From positions 79,700 to 143,699 of the forward strand of contig VTPC01090885.1 of NCBI GenBank assembly GCA_011009095.1: a stretch of DNA of 64,000 nucleotides, written 5' to 3'. The notes beneath the pieces were generated by a model. That model did no database searches and was not told the origin of the DNA. It saw only the letters and a program-made list of their open reading frames with translations. Positions 47,601 to 58,936 of this stretch are shown in pieces (positions within the stretch are counted from its first letter, which is position 1; each line of letters begins with the position of its first letter). Position numbers and translations under genes: made by a program. Source of the stretch: Ignelater luminosus. Lineage: Eukaryota > Arthropoda > Insecta > Coleoptera > Elateridae.

Positions 47601-48605
47601 ATATCAAATACCAGCATTCGTCCAACTAGATTGTAGATACTTTTGGCTACTTCCCCTAAAACATATAATGACGCAATTGCTCTCAAAAATTTAACTGGCG
47701 TTAAAAGTCAGGATACTGAAGTAATTTCCAACACCAACTTTAGAATTTCAATTTTAAAACTTTCAGGACATGCGTTATTGATGACCTAGTGTACTTTCTT
47801 TGTCAATTTGTCGCCCGCGTGCTGCATACACCTTGCATATGCGCTTGGAATGGCTCTAAGCATAGCAAATAGCAACTTTAACGCAGCGACCAAGTCTCTT
47901 TTGAATCTTAATAAGCTGGGATTGTCGTCCAGTGAAGGTTGTAGTATTAGTCGTTTTTGTAATATTTGAGGTATCTGCATGAATTACAGAAATTAAAATT
48001 AAAAAAGTATTTGCCATATAATTATAACTATGATAAAAATTAAAAATAAAAATCCAAAAAATTTAAAAAAGTTTACGTGACTGCTAATGTTATTGTGATT
48101 GGTGACGTCATTTGATACGACCCCCATCTTATATTTTTTGTGCTTCTGTCACCTATAAATTGTCACTGCTCGATAAGGTTATGTCATTATGTCAAATTGT
48201 TTAATTGCTTTTCATTTGTTCTATAACTACATCGTTTTGCTTTCGTAATAAAATGGAATATTTCATTTATTTTGTAGGTTATCTTTGAATTTTCCATTTC
48301 AAATTTAAAACTTTAAATTGTTAACCTCCCATTTCAAGAATGTAGTGCCAAAAGCGTCGCCAACATTGTAAATAAACTATTGGAAATCACTAGATAATCA
48401 AAACAAATTATGAAATGTCCCTAACAGTTTCATGTACAAAATTGAATTGATTTTAAAATCTTGAGAATAATTGTATTATTTCTAAATGATTTGTTAGTGA
48501 TAGTTGCAGAAATGGCAACTGATCTGGGTTTTGAGTTTATTGCACTATTGAAAATTGAGTATTCTTTTTTTTTGTCTAATTTATCTTGGACATACCAAAT
48601 GATGT
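47601..48605. other. Intergenic, no feature recognised
   Basis: A minus-strand frame at 47786-47980 is not identifiable. Otherwise AT-rich, featureless sequence. Confidence 0.35.
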
Positions 48606-49702
48606 CATACAAGCAGTGATGTGCGTTGACACGTCAACAATGATTGTTGACATTTTCGTGTCAACAATTGATTTTTCACGTCAAAAATGTCAACAATGTC
48701 GACAATGTGTCAACTTTGCAAATAAAGTAGGATTCTGCACATTTTTCGTTAAACCTAACCTGTAAACACAGGTGCTAAAATAAGCTAAAATGTCTAATAA
48801 GATCATTAATAAGATGTTCAAGACAATTCAAGAATCAAAATGGCTGAAAGGCCCAAGAATAAGAATTTTGATTAATTGGGTTTTCAGTTATAAAAGACTG
48901 TGACAGTAACTGAAGATGGAAAAGAAAAACCAAAATATTATTTAAATAAAATGGCATTAAAAAACTAAATCCTANNNNNNNNNNNNNNNNNNNNNNNNNN
49001 NNNNNNNNNNNNNNNNNNNNNNNNNNNNNNNNNNNNNNNNNNNNNNNNNNNNNNNNNNNNNNNNNNNNNNNNNNGGTTATATATGCAGTTGATATTCAAA
49101 TTTCACAACTAATGTAACTTAACAACACTCAACAATTTCACTAATTCACTTACAGAATATGCAAGTTGATTTCATTTAAATAATACAATCTTTTATGAGA
49201 TTATTTCTTTGAAGGTTAAGGTTAGGTTTTTCATCCCTCTACTTCTGGGCAGAAAATAGTGCTCTGCGCATAGACCGCGAGTTTCTTGAAGTGGAAGACA
49301 AAATGTAGGGGAAGTGATCCAACTGATTCTGTAGGGTATAAACTGTGGTGGGGGCAATTCTAGCAATGTGACAGTTAGTATTAATTGAAAAAACAAATGC
49401 TAACATGATGAACAACATCCTAGCATTTATTTTTTTTCTAATCAAAATTATTCTATACGTACATTAGACTTGAACGTACTTAAGCATCTCACAATTCCCT
49501 GTGCCTACTATTTGCCCTCACATGCTTTAAGTCAAATAAAAATTATTGTAATAAACTATTTAAGATTTAAATAATAAAGGAAAAATCAAGTTTAACAGCT
49601 TTGCGCATGTGCATTCATAATGTCTAAATTGTTGACATTGTTGACATCAATAAGGTCATGTCAACAATTCTTATTGTTGACACGCACATCACTGCATACA
49701 AG
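48606..49702. mobile_element. hAT-superfamily non-autonomous element with perfect 8-bp target duplication
   Basis: The element spans 48614-49694. Both ends read inward CAGTGATGTGCGT (13-bp TIR). The flanks CATACAAG (48606-48613 and 49695-49702) are identical 8-bp target-site duplications, diagnostic of hAT. Subterminal GTCAACAAT / ATTGTTGAC motifs are repeated many times on both sides and resemble transposase-binding arrays. No transposase is readable, but 48975-49074 is unsequenced, so the true element length is unknown. Confidence 0.92.
48975..49074. other. Assembly gap (100 N)
   Basis: Exactly 100 N, the usual placeholder for a gap of unknown length. It lies inside the hAT element. Confidence 0.99.
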
Positions 49703-49988
49703 TCATTACAAATATTTTGCCAACAACTGAATAAAATGCTGTTTATTTTGCTACAGTAAAATTATTTTACAAAACATTTTTAGGAAAGTGCTTACTAAAA
49801 CTTATTTTTGATAAAAGTTAGTGCAATGTTTTAGTTGTAATTCATCAGACAGACTGACGATTACAATTGGTACTATCATCGTTCAGTAATTTAACTTCAG
49901 GGTGCACACAAATTTCTTCATTTCGTCAAATTATATAGAAACTAATTGGAACGCGTTATTATATATATATATATTACATTGTTACAAT

Positions 49989-50005
49989 TGGCGCCCAACG
50001 TGGGG
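49989..50005 (+). mobile_element. LTR-retrotransposon primer-binding site relic
   Basis: TGGCGCCCAACGTGGGG is complementary to 17 nt at the 3' end (including CCA) of insect tRNA-Lys(CUU), as known for that tRNA. It is preceded two bases upstream by TTACA, consistent with the CA end of an LTR. No gag or pol follows, because the LRR gene begins within 165 bp. So only an LTR edge plus PBS survives. The LTR's 5' limit is not defined. Confidence 0.6.
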
Positions 50006-50167
50006 GTAGTTTTATAAATTATAATATAACTTTACAAAAGGCGTATGTGCTTGATTTTGTATTATTGCTTTTGATCTGAATTTTGTGTCAAATAACTATA
50101 ATCTTAAAAAAGTCAATAAATCTTTGATATTCAACTCAGAACACATTTTTTACTTAAACTTTATTTC

Positions 50168-52409
50168 ATGTTCCAGAAAACTATTTTCTATCTATTCATT
50201 ACATACTTTTCAACAATATGTACAAATGAAGTTACTACAGAAACTAGAAGTGATAAATTAAAAGGATGTTCTACTCAGACTAATACTTGTGCTGACTTGC
50301 ATACTTCGATCGATTCCACTGAACAATTTCAACAAAGTCAAGGTATGTCCTAAAAATAAACTTGGAACAATAAATACAGTACAAACTTTTACAGATAACC
50401 ACTACCTTAATAGATCCACAATGATCTTCCCCAATTTAAAATTGGATTTTGACAAAATTCTCGACATGCCAGCGCAAGCACTTCATGAAGTGAAATCCCT
50501 GAAAGTTTCCAAAATTACAACTGAGCATATTAAAGAACTGTCTAGAAAAATATTTAAAGAACTTACTCTTCTAGAAGAACTTGACTTAAGTCGTAATCAT
50601 ATACTTGAATTACATAAAGAGGATTTTTCACCTCTACATAATCTTAGACAGTTGGATTTGTCTGTTAATTCTATAAAATCAGTTGAATCGAAATCATTTC
50701 TAGGTTTAAATAATTTGCAACAATTAACTTTAATGGGAAATAAAATAACAGGTTTTGATAGAGATACATTTTTTGGTCTAACAAACTTAAAAGATTTGTC
50801 TCTAGTCAGAAACCATATTGAATACCTTCCTGTGACAGGTTTTAAACACATGAAATTGCTGGAAGTGCTTCGACTGGATGATAATACAATTGAATACATT
50901 CAAAAATCAAATTTTGTTGACTTACCAAAATTGAAGGAATTAAGTTTAAGTACAAATAAATTAAAATCATTATCTGAAGATTTCATAAGTAACGAAACTT
51001 TAAATAGTTTGGAAATATTGAATTTTCAATCAAATTCTATTAAAGATATTTATGAGAGTACATTTCACGGTTTAAATAATCTTAGTTTCTTAGATCTTTC
51101 TTATAATAAAATTGAAGATTTGTCAAATGAAGTGTTTCGTGGACTTACAAAATTGGAGGCATTATATTTGGATGTAAATAATTTGCGGAATATTGATAGA
51201 TTTTTATTTAGAGGATTACAAAGCCTAAGAATATTGCTTTTAAACAATAACAAATTAGAAGATTTAAATGTTGGGTGTTTCGATGATTTATCAAATATAA
51301 CAATTATAAATTTAAAGTATAACCATTTCAAGGTATTGAGAAGTGGATTATTTCGTAATTTATTTCAGCTCATTAAAATTTACTTGTCTTTCAATGAGAT
51401 TGCTTACATAGAGAATGGAACTTTTGAAAATCTTCCAAGACTTGAATTGGTTGAATTAGAGAATAACAAACTGAATCGTCTAAATGAACAAATGTTCTTG
51501 TCAGTTTTGAATTTAAAACATTTAAAACTGACCGATAATATAATTCAAGTTCTTTCTCCCGGTATTGCCAAGCAAATTGCATCCGTAGAAGAATTGTTTT
51601 TGAGTAAAAATCAGATAATAGAATTAAAACCAGGAGTGTTTACAGGGCTGGCATTTTTAAAATATTTAAATATGGAATCGAATGGCATTGAAAAAGTATA
51701 TGAGGGAAGCTTTTCAGGTTTACCTCGCTTAGAGCTTTTGCAAATAAATTATAACAATATTAATGCAATCAATTCTGATATACTTAGTGGTTTAGAACAA
51801 TTATATGAATTAGAAATGAGGGTGAATGATATGCAGAATTTGTCATTGAATTCGTTTAGTAAAATGAACAAACTAAAAGAGTTGATTTTAGGACAAAATA
51901 GTATTCAAAATATTTCTCCGGGAACTTTTGTTGGTTTATCGAATTTGATAGTATTAGAATTAGATTTAAATAAGCTCATTAAGTTAGAAAACATTTTCGA
52001 GCCTCTTGTATCATTAGCAAGATTAAATTTAGAATATAATCTCATCGAAGAAATTTCTATCGATATATTTAAACCATTAATTTCTCTCAAAGAAATTAAT
52101 CTAAACCATAACAAAATTATAACGGTTACAAACAATGTTTTCTCTAATTTGCATAGTTTGCAAATGCTACGATTAAATAGAAATTTTATAAAAAATGTTT
52201 CGTCCGAGGCATTTCAAGGTGATGATTCTTTGTCTACATTAGAACTGGCTGACAATCAGTTGGTTTCATTGAGTGGTACTTCATTTTTTGGACTGAAGAT
52301 GTTAAATACTATAGATTTGCAAAACAATCATCTTAGAAACTTAGACTACAAGATTTTTCAAAATCTCACACAATTAAAAAATGTATATGTTGCAGGAAAT
52401 AACATATAA
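50168..52409 (+). CDS. Secreted leucine-rich-repeat protein, 729 aa
   Basis: Two exons, 50168-50342 and 50395-52409, flank a 52-bp GTATGT..ACAG intron. The split GAT codon keeps the frame, which explains the apparent frame change at 50340. Residues 1 to about 19 (MFQKTIFYLFITYFSTIC) look like a signal peptide. About 25 LRRs of 24 residues follow (LxxLxxLxLxxNxIxxLxxxxFxxL), e.g. LEELDLSRNHILELHKEDF. No membrane segment and no cysteine-rich C-terminal cap: the protein stops at VYVAGNNI within a repeat. This is like insect extracellular LRR proteins annotated as LRRC15-, chaoptin- or connectin-like, which act in adhesion or recognition. The start is uncertain because TTTCATGTTCCAG at the ATG could also act as a splice acceptor. 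Confidence 0.88.
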
Positions 52410-52460
52410 GTAAATGGAGAAAGATAAAATTAATATGTAACTGCAAATATATAAATTAGA

Positions 52461-52466
52461 AATAAA
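52461..52466 (+). other. Candidate polyadenylation signal of the LRR gene
   Basis: AATAAA 51 bp after the stop codon. Confidence 0.5.
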
Positions 52467-53053
52467 TCGCTCTTTTTAAAAAAATCAATTGTATTAATAT
52501 TTCTTAACTTCCTAGGGATCAAGTTTGGTTGAAATAGAAATGTCGTGATGCATCAGTTGTATCTGTCTTTGCTTATTTATTTAACAGAAAAATATATTAA
52601 CTCCTAAAATAATAATAATTGTTTACTTACCTGTATACACTAACATAGAAATGATCAAACTGATATTGAAAATTATTTTCCACATTGCTGAGTGAATTAT
52701 TATCTGATCAGATTACAATTTAACTTTTATTTATATCACTGCTGATAAATTTAATTCTTTTGTAAATGAAACTAATCTACTATGAAATCAATAGTTAGGT
52801 AAATTCGGATATTCCACTAGCTAAACGCATTTAGTTAGTAAATATGCTTTATCTTTTTCTAGTACAATTTCACATTCTCTAGCTATCTTAACAGTACTCT
52901 CAATAGATTTTACTACTGATGGGGATTATTATACTGTCAGTAGTATATCAACTTAATGCAATAAAATGTAATACAAATACTCATTAGAAATAGGCATACG
53001 TTTTGATATAACTATTGAACAATTTATTCAAATCATATTATATTAATACAAAA
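52467..53053. other. Convergent intergenic region
   Basis: Separates the ends of the plus-strand LRR gene and the minus-strand zinc-finger gene. TTTATT at 53022-53027 is a candidate AATAAA for the latter. Confidence 0.4.
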
Positions 53054-54751
53054 TCAAGTTATGCTAACTGATTCTGAAGGAATATGAGTACACATATGCA
53101 ACAACAAGTAACGTTTACGTGTAGTCTTAAACTCGCATTGCTCACAATGAAAGGGCTTCTCACCAGTGTGAACCATACAATGTTGTTTCAATGTATGTCT
53201 CCGTGCCGCTTTATAATCACACATATCACACTTAAACGGTTTGTCATTATTTTGAACACATACTTGTTGCTTATTATCATGAACAGATAGGTGCCGTACT
53301 AAACTCTGCTTTCGAAATGTTGCATATTCACAATTGTCACATTCAAATAACCTTACATTACCATGTATCGAAATATGTTCTTTCAAGTCATCTTTTTGTC
53401 TACACTCATAATCACATTTATTACATTTGTATAACCTGCCGGAAATATGAGAATTCATATGCAATATTAAACTACTTCTACGTGCTGCTTTATATTGACA
53501 CTTATCACACTCAAACAGCTTTTCCCCAGTGTGAAATTTCATATGCCGTTTTAAAGTAAGTCTCTGTTTACACTTATAATCACACATACTACACTGAAAT
53601 AATACATCATCATTTTCTATTTTAATACACCGTATTGAATCACATTCTTCTGGAGGTTTGTATTTGTTACTTTCAACAAAATGAATCATCATATGTCGTT
53701 TAAATATATTTTTTCGTGTACACTGGTAATCACACATGTTACATTTATGCACACTACTATTATCATGTATGTCCATGTGTTCTTTTAAATTACTTTTACG
53801 TGAAAATCTATGTTTACATACATCACATTCAAATGGCTTTTCACCAGTATGCATCAACATGTGTAAATCTAAATGGCATTTCTTTTTACATCTGTATTCA
53901 CACAAGCTGCACTTGAATGGTTTATTATTACTGTGAACATGCATATGTTGTTGTAAATGGCATTTGCGCATAGTTTTATATCCACACAGATAGCACGTCA
54001 ACCATTCTCCACCAAAATGTAATTTCATGTGATATTTTAAATGCTCTCTTCGTTTCGCTTTATAATCACATAAATAACACTGAAACGGTTTCTCAGTACT
54101 ATGAACCCTCATATGTTTTTCTAATTGATATCTAGAAACAGCTTTATGTCCACATACATCGCAAAGAAAATGCATTTCACCTGTATGCGTTGCCATATGT
54201 TGCTTTAAATAATGAGTTTGTGTAGTTTTATAACTGCATAGATTGCACTTAAATGGTTTATTATCTGTATGAGTATACATATGTAGTTGCAAATGGTACT
54301 TTCGCTTAGCTTTATAGTTACATTTACAACATTCAAATAATCTTTTTATATTTTTATTTAATCTGCGATCATTTAAAATGTTTGAATTATGAAATAATCT
54401 GTTATGCTTCTTAAGTTGCATCTCATTAAAAAATCTACAATTGCAGTTAGCACATTCGAATTCAAATACATTTCTCTTTTTTTCTGAAAAACTGTTAAGA
54501 ATGCTTTCTTCGTTTAAATTAGAAGTTTCTGTTTTAATAATAAGTTCGTCAGTTATAAATGAATCGTCTGCACTGGGTTCAATTTTAATTTTAAAATCAT
54601 AATTATCCTTTTCGTCTTTACAGTCTGTAAGCAAAAATATTTCCTTTTGATCAGCTAAATCTTGATCTTCTTTGATTGTCAAATCTTTTTTTATAAAATC
54701 TTTTAAAGGTGGCTGTATCACTTCATCATTAGAGATATCTTCTTGTTTCAT
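53054..54751 (-). CDS. C2H2 zinc-finger protein with 15 fingers, single exon, 565 aa
   Basis: An uninterrupted frame starts MKQEDISNDEVIQPP and ends at 53054. Residues 1 to about 95 are acidic and contain VKxE-type sumoylation-like sites (IKIEPSADD, IIKTETS). Fifteen CxxC-x12-HxxxH fingers follow from about residue 98 to the end, first FECANCNCRFF and last FHCEQCEFKTTRKRYLLLHM. Several linkers are TGEKPF-like. Many fingers are of the CDYKAxRRxxLxxHM type common in insect poly-zinc-finger expansions. No ZAD, BTB or other partner domain is seen. Probably a nuclear DNA-binding protein; targets unknown. Transcribed convergently with the LRR gene. Confidence 0.92.
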   Translation of the reverse strand: MKQEDISNDEVIQPPLKDFIKKDLTIKEDQDLADQKEIFLLTDCKDEKDNYDFKIKIEPSADDSFITDELIIKTETSNLNEESILNSFSEKKRNVFEFECANCNCRFFNEMQLKKHNRLFHNSNILNDRRLNKNIKRLFECCKCNYKAKRKYHLQLHMYTHTDNKPFKCNLCSYKTTQTHYLKQHMATHTGEMHFLCDVCGHKAVSRYQLEKHMRVHSTEKPFQCYLCDYKAKRREHLKYHMKLHFGGEWLTCYLCGYKTMRKCHLQQHMHVHSNNKPFKCSLCEYRCKKKCHLDLHMLMHTGEKPFECDVCKHRFSRKSNLKEHMDIHDNSSVHKCNMCDYQCTRKNIFKRHMMIHFVESNKYKPPEECDSIRCIKIENDDVLFQCSMCDYKCKQRLTLKRHMKFHTGEKLFECDKCQYKAARRSSLILHMNSHISGRLYKCNKCDYECRQKDDLKEHISIHGNVRLFECDNCEYATFRKQSLVRHLSVHDNKQQVCVQNNDKPFKCDMCDYKAARRHTLKQHCMVHTGEKPFHCEQCEFKTTRKRYLLLHMCTHIPSESVSIT

Positions 54752-55589
54752 TTTTATTAAGAAAGTTACTAAAACCTAAAAAATCCTTGTGTATCTATTA
54801 TGTAGCAACGTGTACAAAAAGAATTACAATTACAGTAGGCGTTGGAAGTTCAGTCGTGTTTGTTTATTCTTAGCATTTTCTAACTTGTACAGAAAATGGA
54901 GAGTGGGTATATTACTATTAATAGAAGCCATTTACAAGAATCTAAAGATGAGTCTTTTAATCATTTCTAAATAATAAATAAAATTATGAATTGGGATTTG
55001 ATGCTACTTCAAAATTCCAAGGCCTACTCTAATTGTTTTTGTTTGTACATACGTTAGAATTACACTGAATAAGGAATTTTAGTTTTTATTATATATATAT
55101 TTAGATCTTAAGGCCTGCAGCGCTAACAATTTTAACATAAATCGTATTTAGATTTTGATCAACGATAAGTACAGCAATAAATTGTTGAGGTTATGTTAAG
55201 TTAGATTACAACCAATACAAGAATAATAAAAGTTACTAAGTAATTCACTTTCTCTGGTGTTTAGTGTTTTATTGTATTTTGATGTTGGATGTTCCCGAAT
55301 GTTTATATTTTCATTTAAACTTATCGGTAGTCAACAAGCCGAAAATTGCTAAAGATACTTGGCGTCATATAGACAAGGTGCGCTTGGATAGGTAATGATG
55401 TAGACACATAGATAACTTCGGATTTCGCTGGCTTAAAATTACAAGGTTGCATGTTAAAAACGAACCATTTCGAAAAAAATGGACTTGAAGTTTTATGTTT
55501 TTAATTAAACTATTTGTATCACTCAGAATTGAACCAAAATTCCTGTACTTGATGTATTACTTGTTAAACATGAAGACCATGCCATTATA
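54752..55589. other. Upstream region of the zinc-finger gene
   Basis: AT-rich; should contain the minus-strand promoter. The 60-codon plus-strand frame at 54789 has no coding signal. Confidence 0.35.
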
Positions 55590-56060
55590 ATTGAAACACT
55601 TGGAGATCCTTTGATAATCCTTAAAACCTGTAGGTAGCATCTCCAATATTTTATATGGTTTTCTTATAAGAGACAATGGAGAATAATACTCAGGTTTCCT
55701 TTAAAAATGCTCCACATTGTTATTTTCTTTATATCTGGACATTCAGCTAACACTTTTTCTAATATTATAATAACAGCACTCACGATGTCATTGCATTTAC
55801 GACTCATCAAAGTTTCTGCCCAAACATTCTTTGTACCCAAGTTTTTAACCTGATAGATGGGCTGTCAAGTTGTATACAGACAACTTAGTATTGATGGTTT
55901 TCTGAATCTTCACTACTGAGTCTGTTTAATTCAGTATGGAACTTACATATTTTGCACACTTCGCAAATATCCTTTTTTGGTTGGTGAAAGTAAATGTTGA
56001 CATTGTTACTAATGTATGCTCATTCTTTAACAGGTGGAATTAACGCAAATACACTCTTGT
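55590..56060 (-). pseudogene. Relic of a transposon-encoded protein
   Basis: The minus strand carries FHQPKKDICEVCKICKFH near 55917-55985, resembling the PKKDxCxxC segment of a widespread insect transposon protein. After frame breaks, MSRKCNDIVSAVIIILEKVL then CPDIKKITMWSIF occurs near 55680-55815, in the place where that family reads (I)xxYSDGC. Numerous stops; the family assignment is tentative. Confidence 0.45.
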
Positions 56061-56360
56061 AGAATCAGCACGACAGTAATGTGGCTCCACGCGCGGAAAG
56101 GAGTTCATATGATGCTTTCTGTATTTGACTTCATCTTCTGTCAATCTTTTCTTTGGATGCATACCTTGACCACTATGGAATGGTGTATTGATTTTCATTA
56201 TTTATTTTAAATGTATTGGAAATTGTTTTTTGGCTAATTGCTAAAAGAACTTTGTACAAACTTGTACTTTTTGTATCTACCACTAAAGAAATATTTGTTT
56301 TTCCATTTTTTTAAAAATTTTCTTGTCTTTTTCTGACTGGCTCTCCAGTTTCAACATTTT

Positions 56361-56701
56361 CAACGAACTCCGAAGGAGTCGTTACTGAATTTGCGAAGTC
56401 TGTCTGTCTGTATGTCTGTCCGCATTTTTTGTCAAATTTTGAAATTTTGACTTTAGATTTGGATTTTACATCAGAAACTAAAGGCAACGTGGTATCTTCG
56501 TTTTTTGATAACTCTTCGGGAACATGGTCAAAATGGCCGCCAAAAATTAGAAAATTTTTAAATATTTCTTTTTTTACTTCAGAATTGTATTCTACATCAA
56601 AAATAAGACAAACGTGTACTTTTAGTTTTCTGATATCACCTCAAGAACATGGTCAAAATGGCTGCCGAAGTCTGAAAAAAGTAACAAAACGGAGTTCGTT
56701 G
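56361..56701. mobile_element. Dispersed TIR element, copy 2 (341 bp)
   Basis: It begins CAACGAACTCCG and ends CGGAGTTCGTTG, a perfect 12-bp terminal inverted repeat. It carries the duplicated CATGGTCAAAATGG module (near 56523 and 56648). It is the reverse-oriented relative of 12609-12938. It lies just downstream of the putative terminal exon at 56839-57035. Confidence 0.85.
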
Positions 56702-56838
56702 TGATACTTGACGCTCTTTATTCTTTATGAAAGAACTGCATTTATACAAATATTTTGTGCAATCTTTTAAATTTTTTATTTTTTGAAATGCACTCTTTAC
56801 TACATTCTCTTTTCTTCTTCCTTACATGACATTTTCAA

Positions 56839-57035
56839 TTATGCAGGCTTTGTGTTATTTTTTTTCTTATTGTTTTTCTCTCGATAGTTGACTTTTGCTT
56901 CTTGCAAATTGCCTTCTCCAGCTTTTGCTTCTTCTAAGTTCTCACCATCAATTTCTGAACTGTCTAAGGTTTGTTCTTTTTCCAATTCAACAGTACGACT
57001 TCCTTTAACATTACTGCTTTTGCTGTTAGCTGTAC
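56839..57035 (-). CDS. Probable terminal coding exon (possibly of the RNF216-like gene)
   Basis: The minus strand has a good acceptor (CATATTTAG|GTACAG) followed by a 65-codon frame (TANSKSSNVKGSRTVELEKE .. NNKKKNNTKPA, stop TAA at 56841-56839). The composition is charged, with a basic C-terminus. It lies 1.9 kb downstream of exon 8 of the RNF216-like gene on the same strand, and that exon ends in an unused donor. The phases do not match directly (exon 8 ends in phase 0; this frame needs one carried base), so an unseen intermediate exon or another gene is implied. Confidence 0.4.
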
Positions 57036-58260
57036 CTAAATATGCGCATTAATACTTTGAATCAGTTTCATTCACACTACCTTCTTTAAATAAATAATTA
57101 TAAATTAATAATATTCCTGGAACATAACCTCAAACTTATATTAATGTTACCTTGATTTAAATTTCAAAACTATGTATGTCAGCAGCAAAATTAAGTTTGT
57201 TTCACATAGAACCTTGTAATATAGTGCAAAATCTGTAACATATAACCTTTAAGTCAGCGATATGACCAGTGAAGTAGAAGAATGGCATCTAAAGAAGCAG
57301 TGATGACTTAATCTTTCAATTGTAGTGGACCTTACAAACATTCTAAAGGCACATCGAGAAGTATAGGTTTTTCCTGTAAATAACTTGATAATTTATCATG
57401 ATAGGGTTGGTAGTAGTAAAATCCTGAACTGGTGATAGACCTCACAATCATATAACTGTATGTGATTTTTAAGAAGTCGTTGCAGCAATATATAGTACAC
57501 TTTTGATAAATATTCTATTATTTCAAGCTATCTATCGGCCACAAAAATTGGTTGGAATCCCTTACAACATAATTTTCAACATTGTATTACATCATTCTGT
57601 AAAATCTACTCTTCATTCATTCTTACATATCAATTTAAATAAAGTTCTGAATAAGAAATGCAGTTTTTGAGCAAAGTCGAATTTTCCAAAGTCATGTAAG
57701 TAAAACATCTTAAATGGAGGCTTGATATTGCATGGCTTTGAAAAATTCGATTTTACTCGAAAACGGCGCATTTTATAAAAAAACCTATCATACATTATTT
57801 TTTTATTAAAGTGTTTGTAAATTTCAAAAATGATGTAATTATGTAATTTTAAAGAAGACTTACTCAAGAAAATAGTTATTTAAGGTTAAAATCATGTATA
57901 TATTTCAATTAAAAAATTCTGAAAGTTTCTACATAGCATAGGTACAATACAATTCGCAAAACATTAAAATAAAAAAAATATTACATAAATACAATGCGAT
58001 AATGAATGACAATGATAAAAAATAGACAGTAAAATTATAAAAATAGTACATACAATACAACACATCACCATAATTAATTAATATTACCTTTTAATTCTGA
58101 CCAGCAAAAACTGAATTCCATGCAGGACACCCTAGCGTCATTTGGAGATAAATAACACTAATTAAGTCCTCTATTTAGATTCACATTCTGAAAAAATTAA
58201 ATCAAATATAGGCAAACCAGTATTTTTAAATAAAAGCTTTTCTTTATACTTTTTCCCTGG
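57036..58260. other. Probable intron, no feature recognised
   Basis: AT-rich. A candidate mini-exon ending AATTAAAAG|GTAATAT on the minus strand near 58088 could not be fitted in phase. Confidence 0.35.
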
Positions 58261-58598
58261 TATACAATGTGTTCAGCAAGGAATGGGACAGCGAGATATG
58301 TCGGAAACGAATGCAGATTTTAAAATTCTGAAAACTTTGTTATAAATGTAAAGTAAGGGCACATATCTTGTAATAAAAAGTTTTTCAACTAAATGCGTCA
58401 CCGCCAGGTGGCGCTACCCAACTTAATTTCTTTAAATGGAATACCCTACTTTTTATTCGATTTTTGGAATCTGTAACATATTTGTGATAACTTTCCTTAT
58501 AGCTACCTTACATTTATAACAAAGTTTTCAGAATTTTAAAATTTGCATTCGTTCCCGAGATATCGCGCTGTCCCATTCCTCGCTGAACACACTGTATA
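58261..58598. mobile_element. Mariner-type MITE with ~90-bp terminal inverted repeats
   Basis: The left arm starts TATACAATGTGTTCAGC and includes GGAATGGGACAGCG and TTTTAAAATTCTGAAAACTT up to about 58355. The right arm (about 58500-58598) is its inverted copy, ending GCTGAACACACTGTATA. TA duplication at both ends fits the mariner superfamily. Only a ~140-bp spacer separates the arms. Confidence 0.88.
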
Positions 58599-58936
58599 CC
58601 ATCTTTGACTAAAATAGAATTTTGTGATATCTGAGGATGTGAGATAAAATTAATTATGAGGATGAAACGCCTATGTTTTCTATAGTTAGACAGTTTGTCT
58701 TTTGGGTACTTACTTGCAGATTATGAATATTTCCAAGAAATGGCGGTCTCTGTAAAAAATGCAATAATTGTAGATTACACCATAAGCAACATTCTGGCTT
58801 AAATTATTACAAAGAAATACTAGACGAAACTTTCATATACGTGGACAATATTTCAAAAATATGTACCACTGTACATGCTTAAAATACAGGGTGTTTTTAA
58901 ATGTATGGCATTCTACCTTTTTTTCCTTGAACTTAC
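58599..58936. other. Intron sequence after exon 8 of the RNF216-like gene
   Basis: An isolated mariner-like terminus (TACAGGGTGT) occurs near 58886; no partner was found. Confidence 0.35.

Noticed and set aside
50289..50353. Apparent frameshift in the LRR gene suggesting a pseudogene
   Set aside because: A GTATGT..ACAG 52-bp intron joins the signal-peptide exon to the LRR frame exactly, so an intron explains it.
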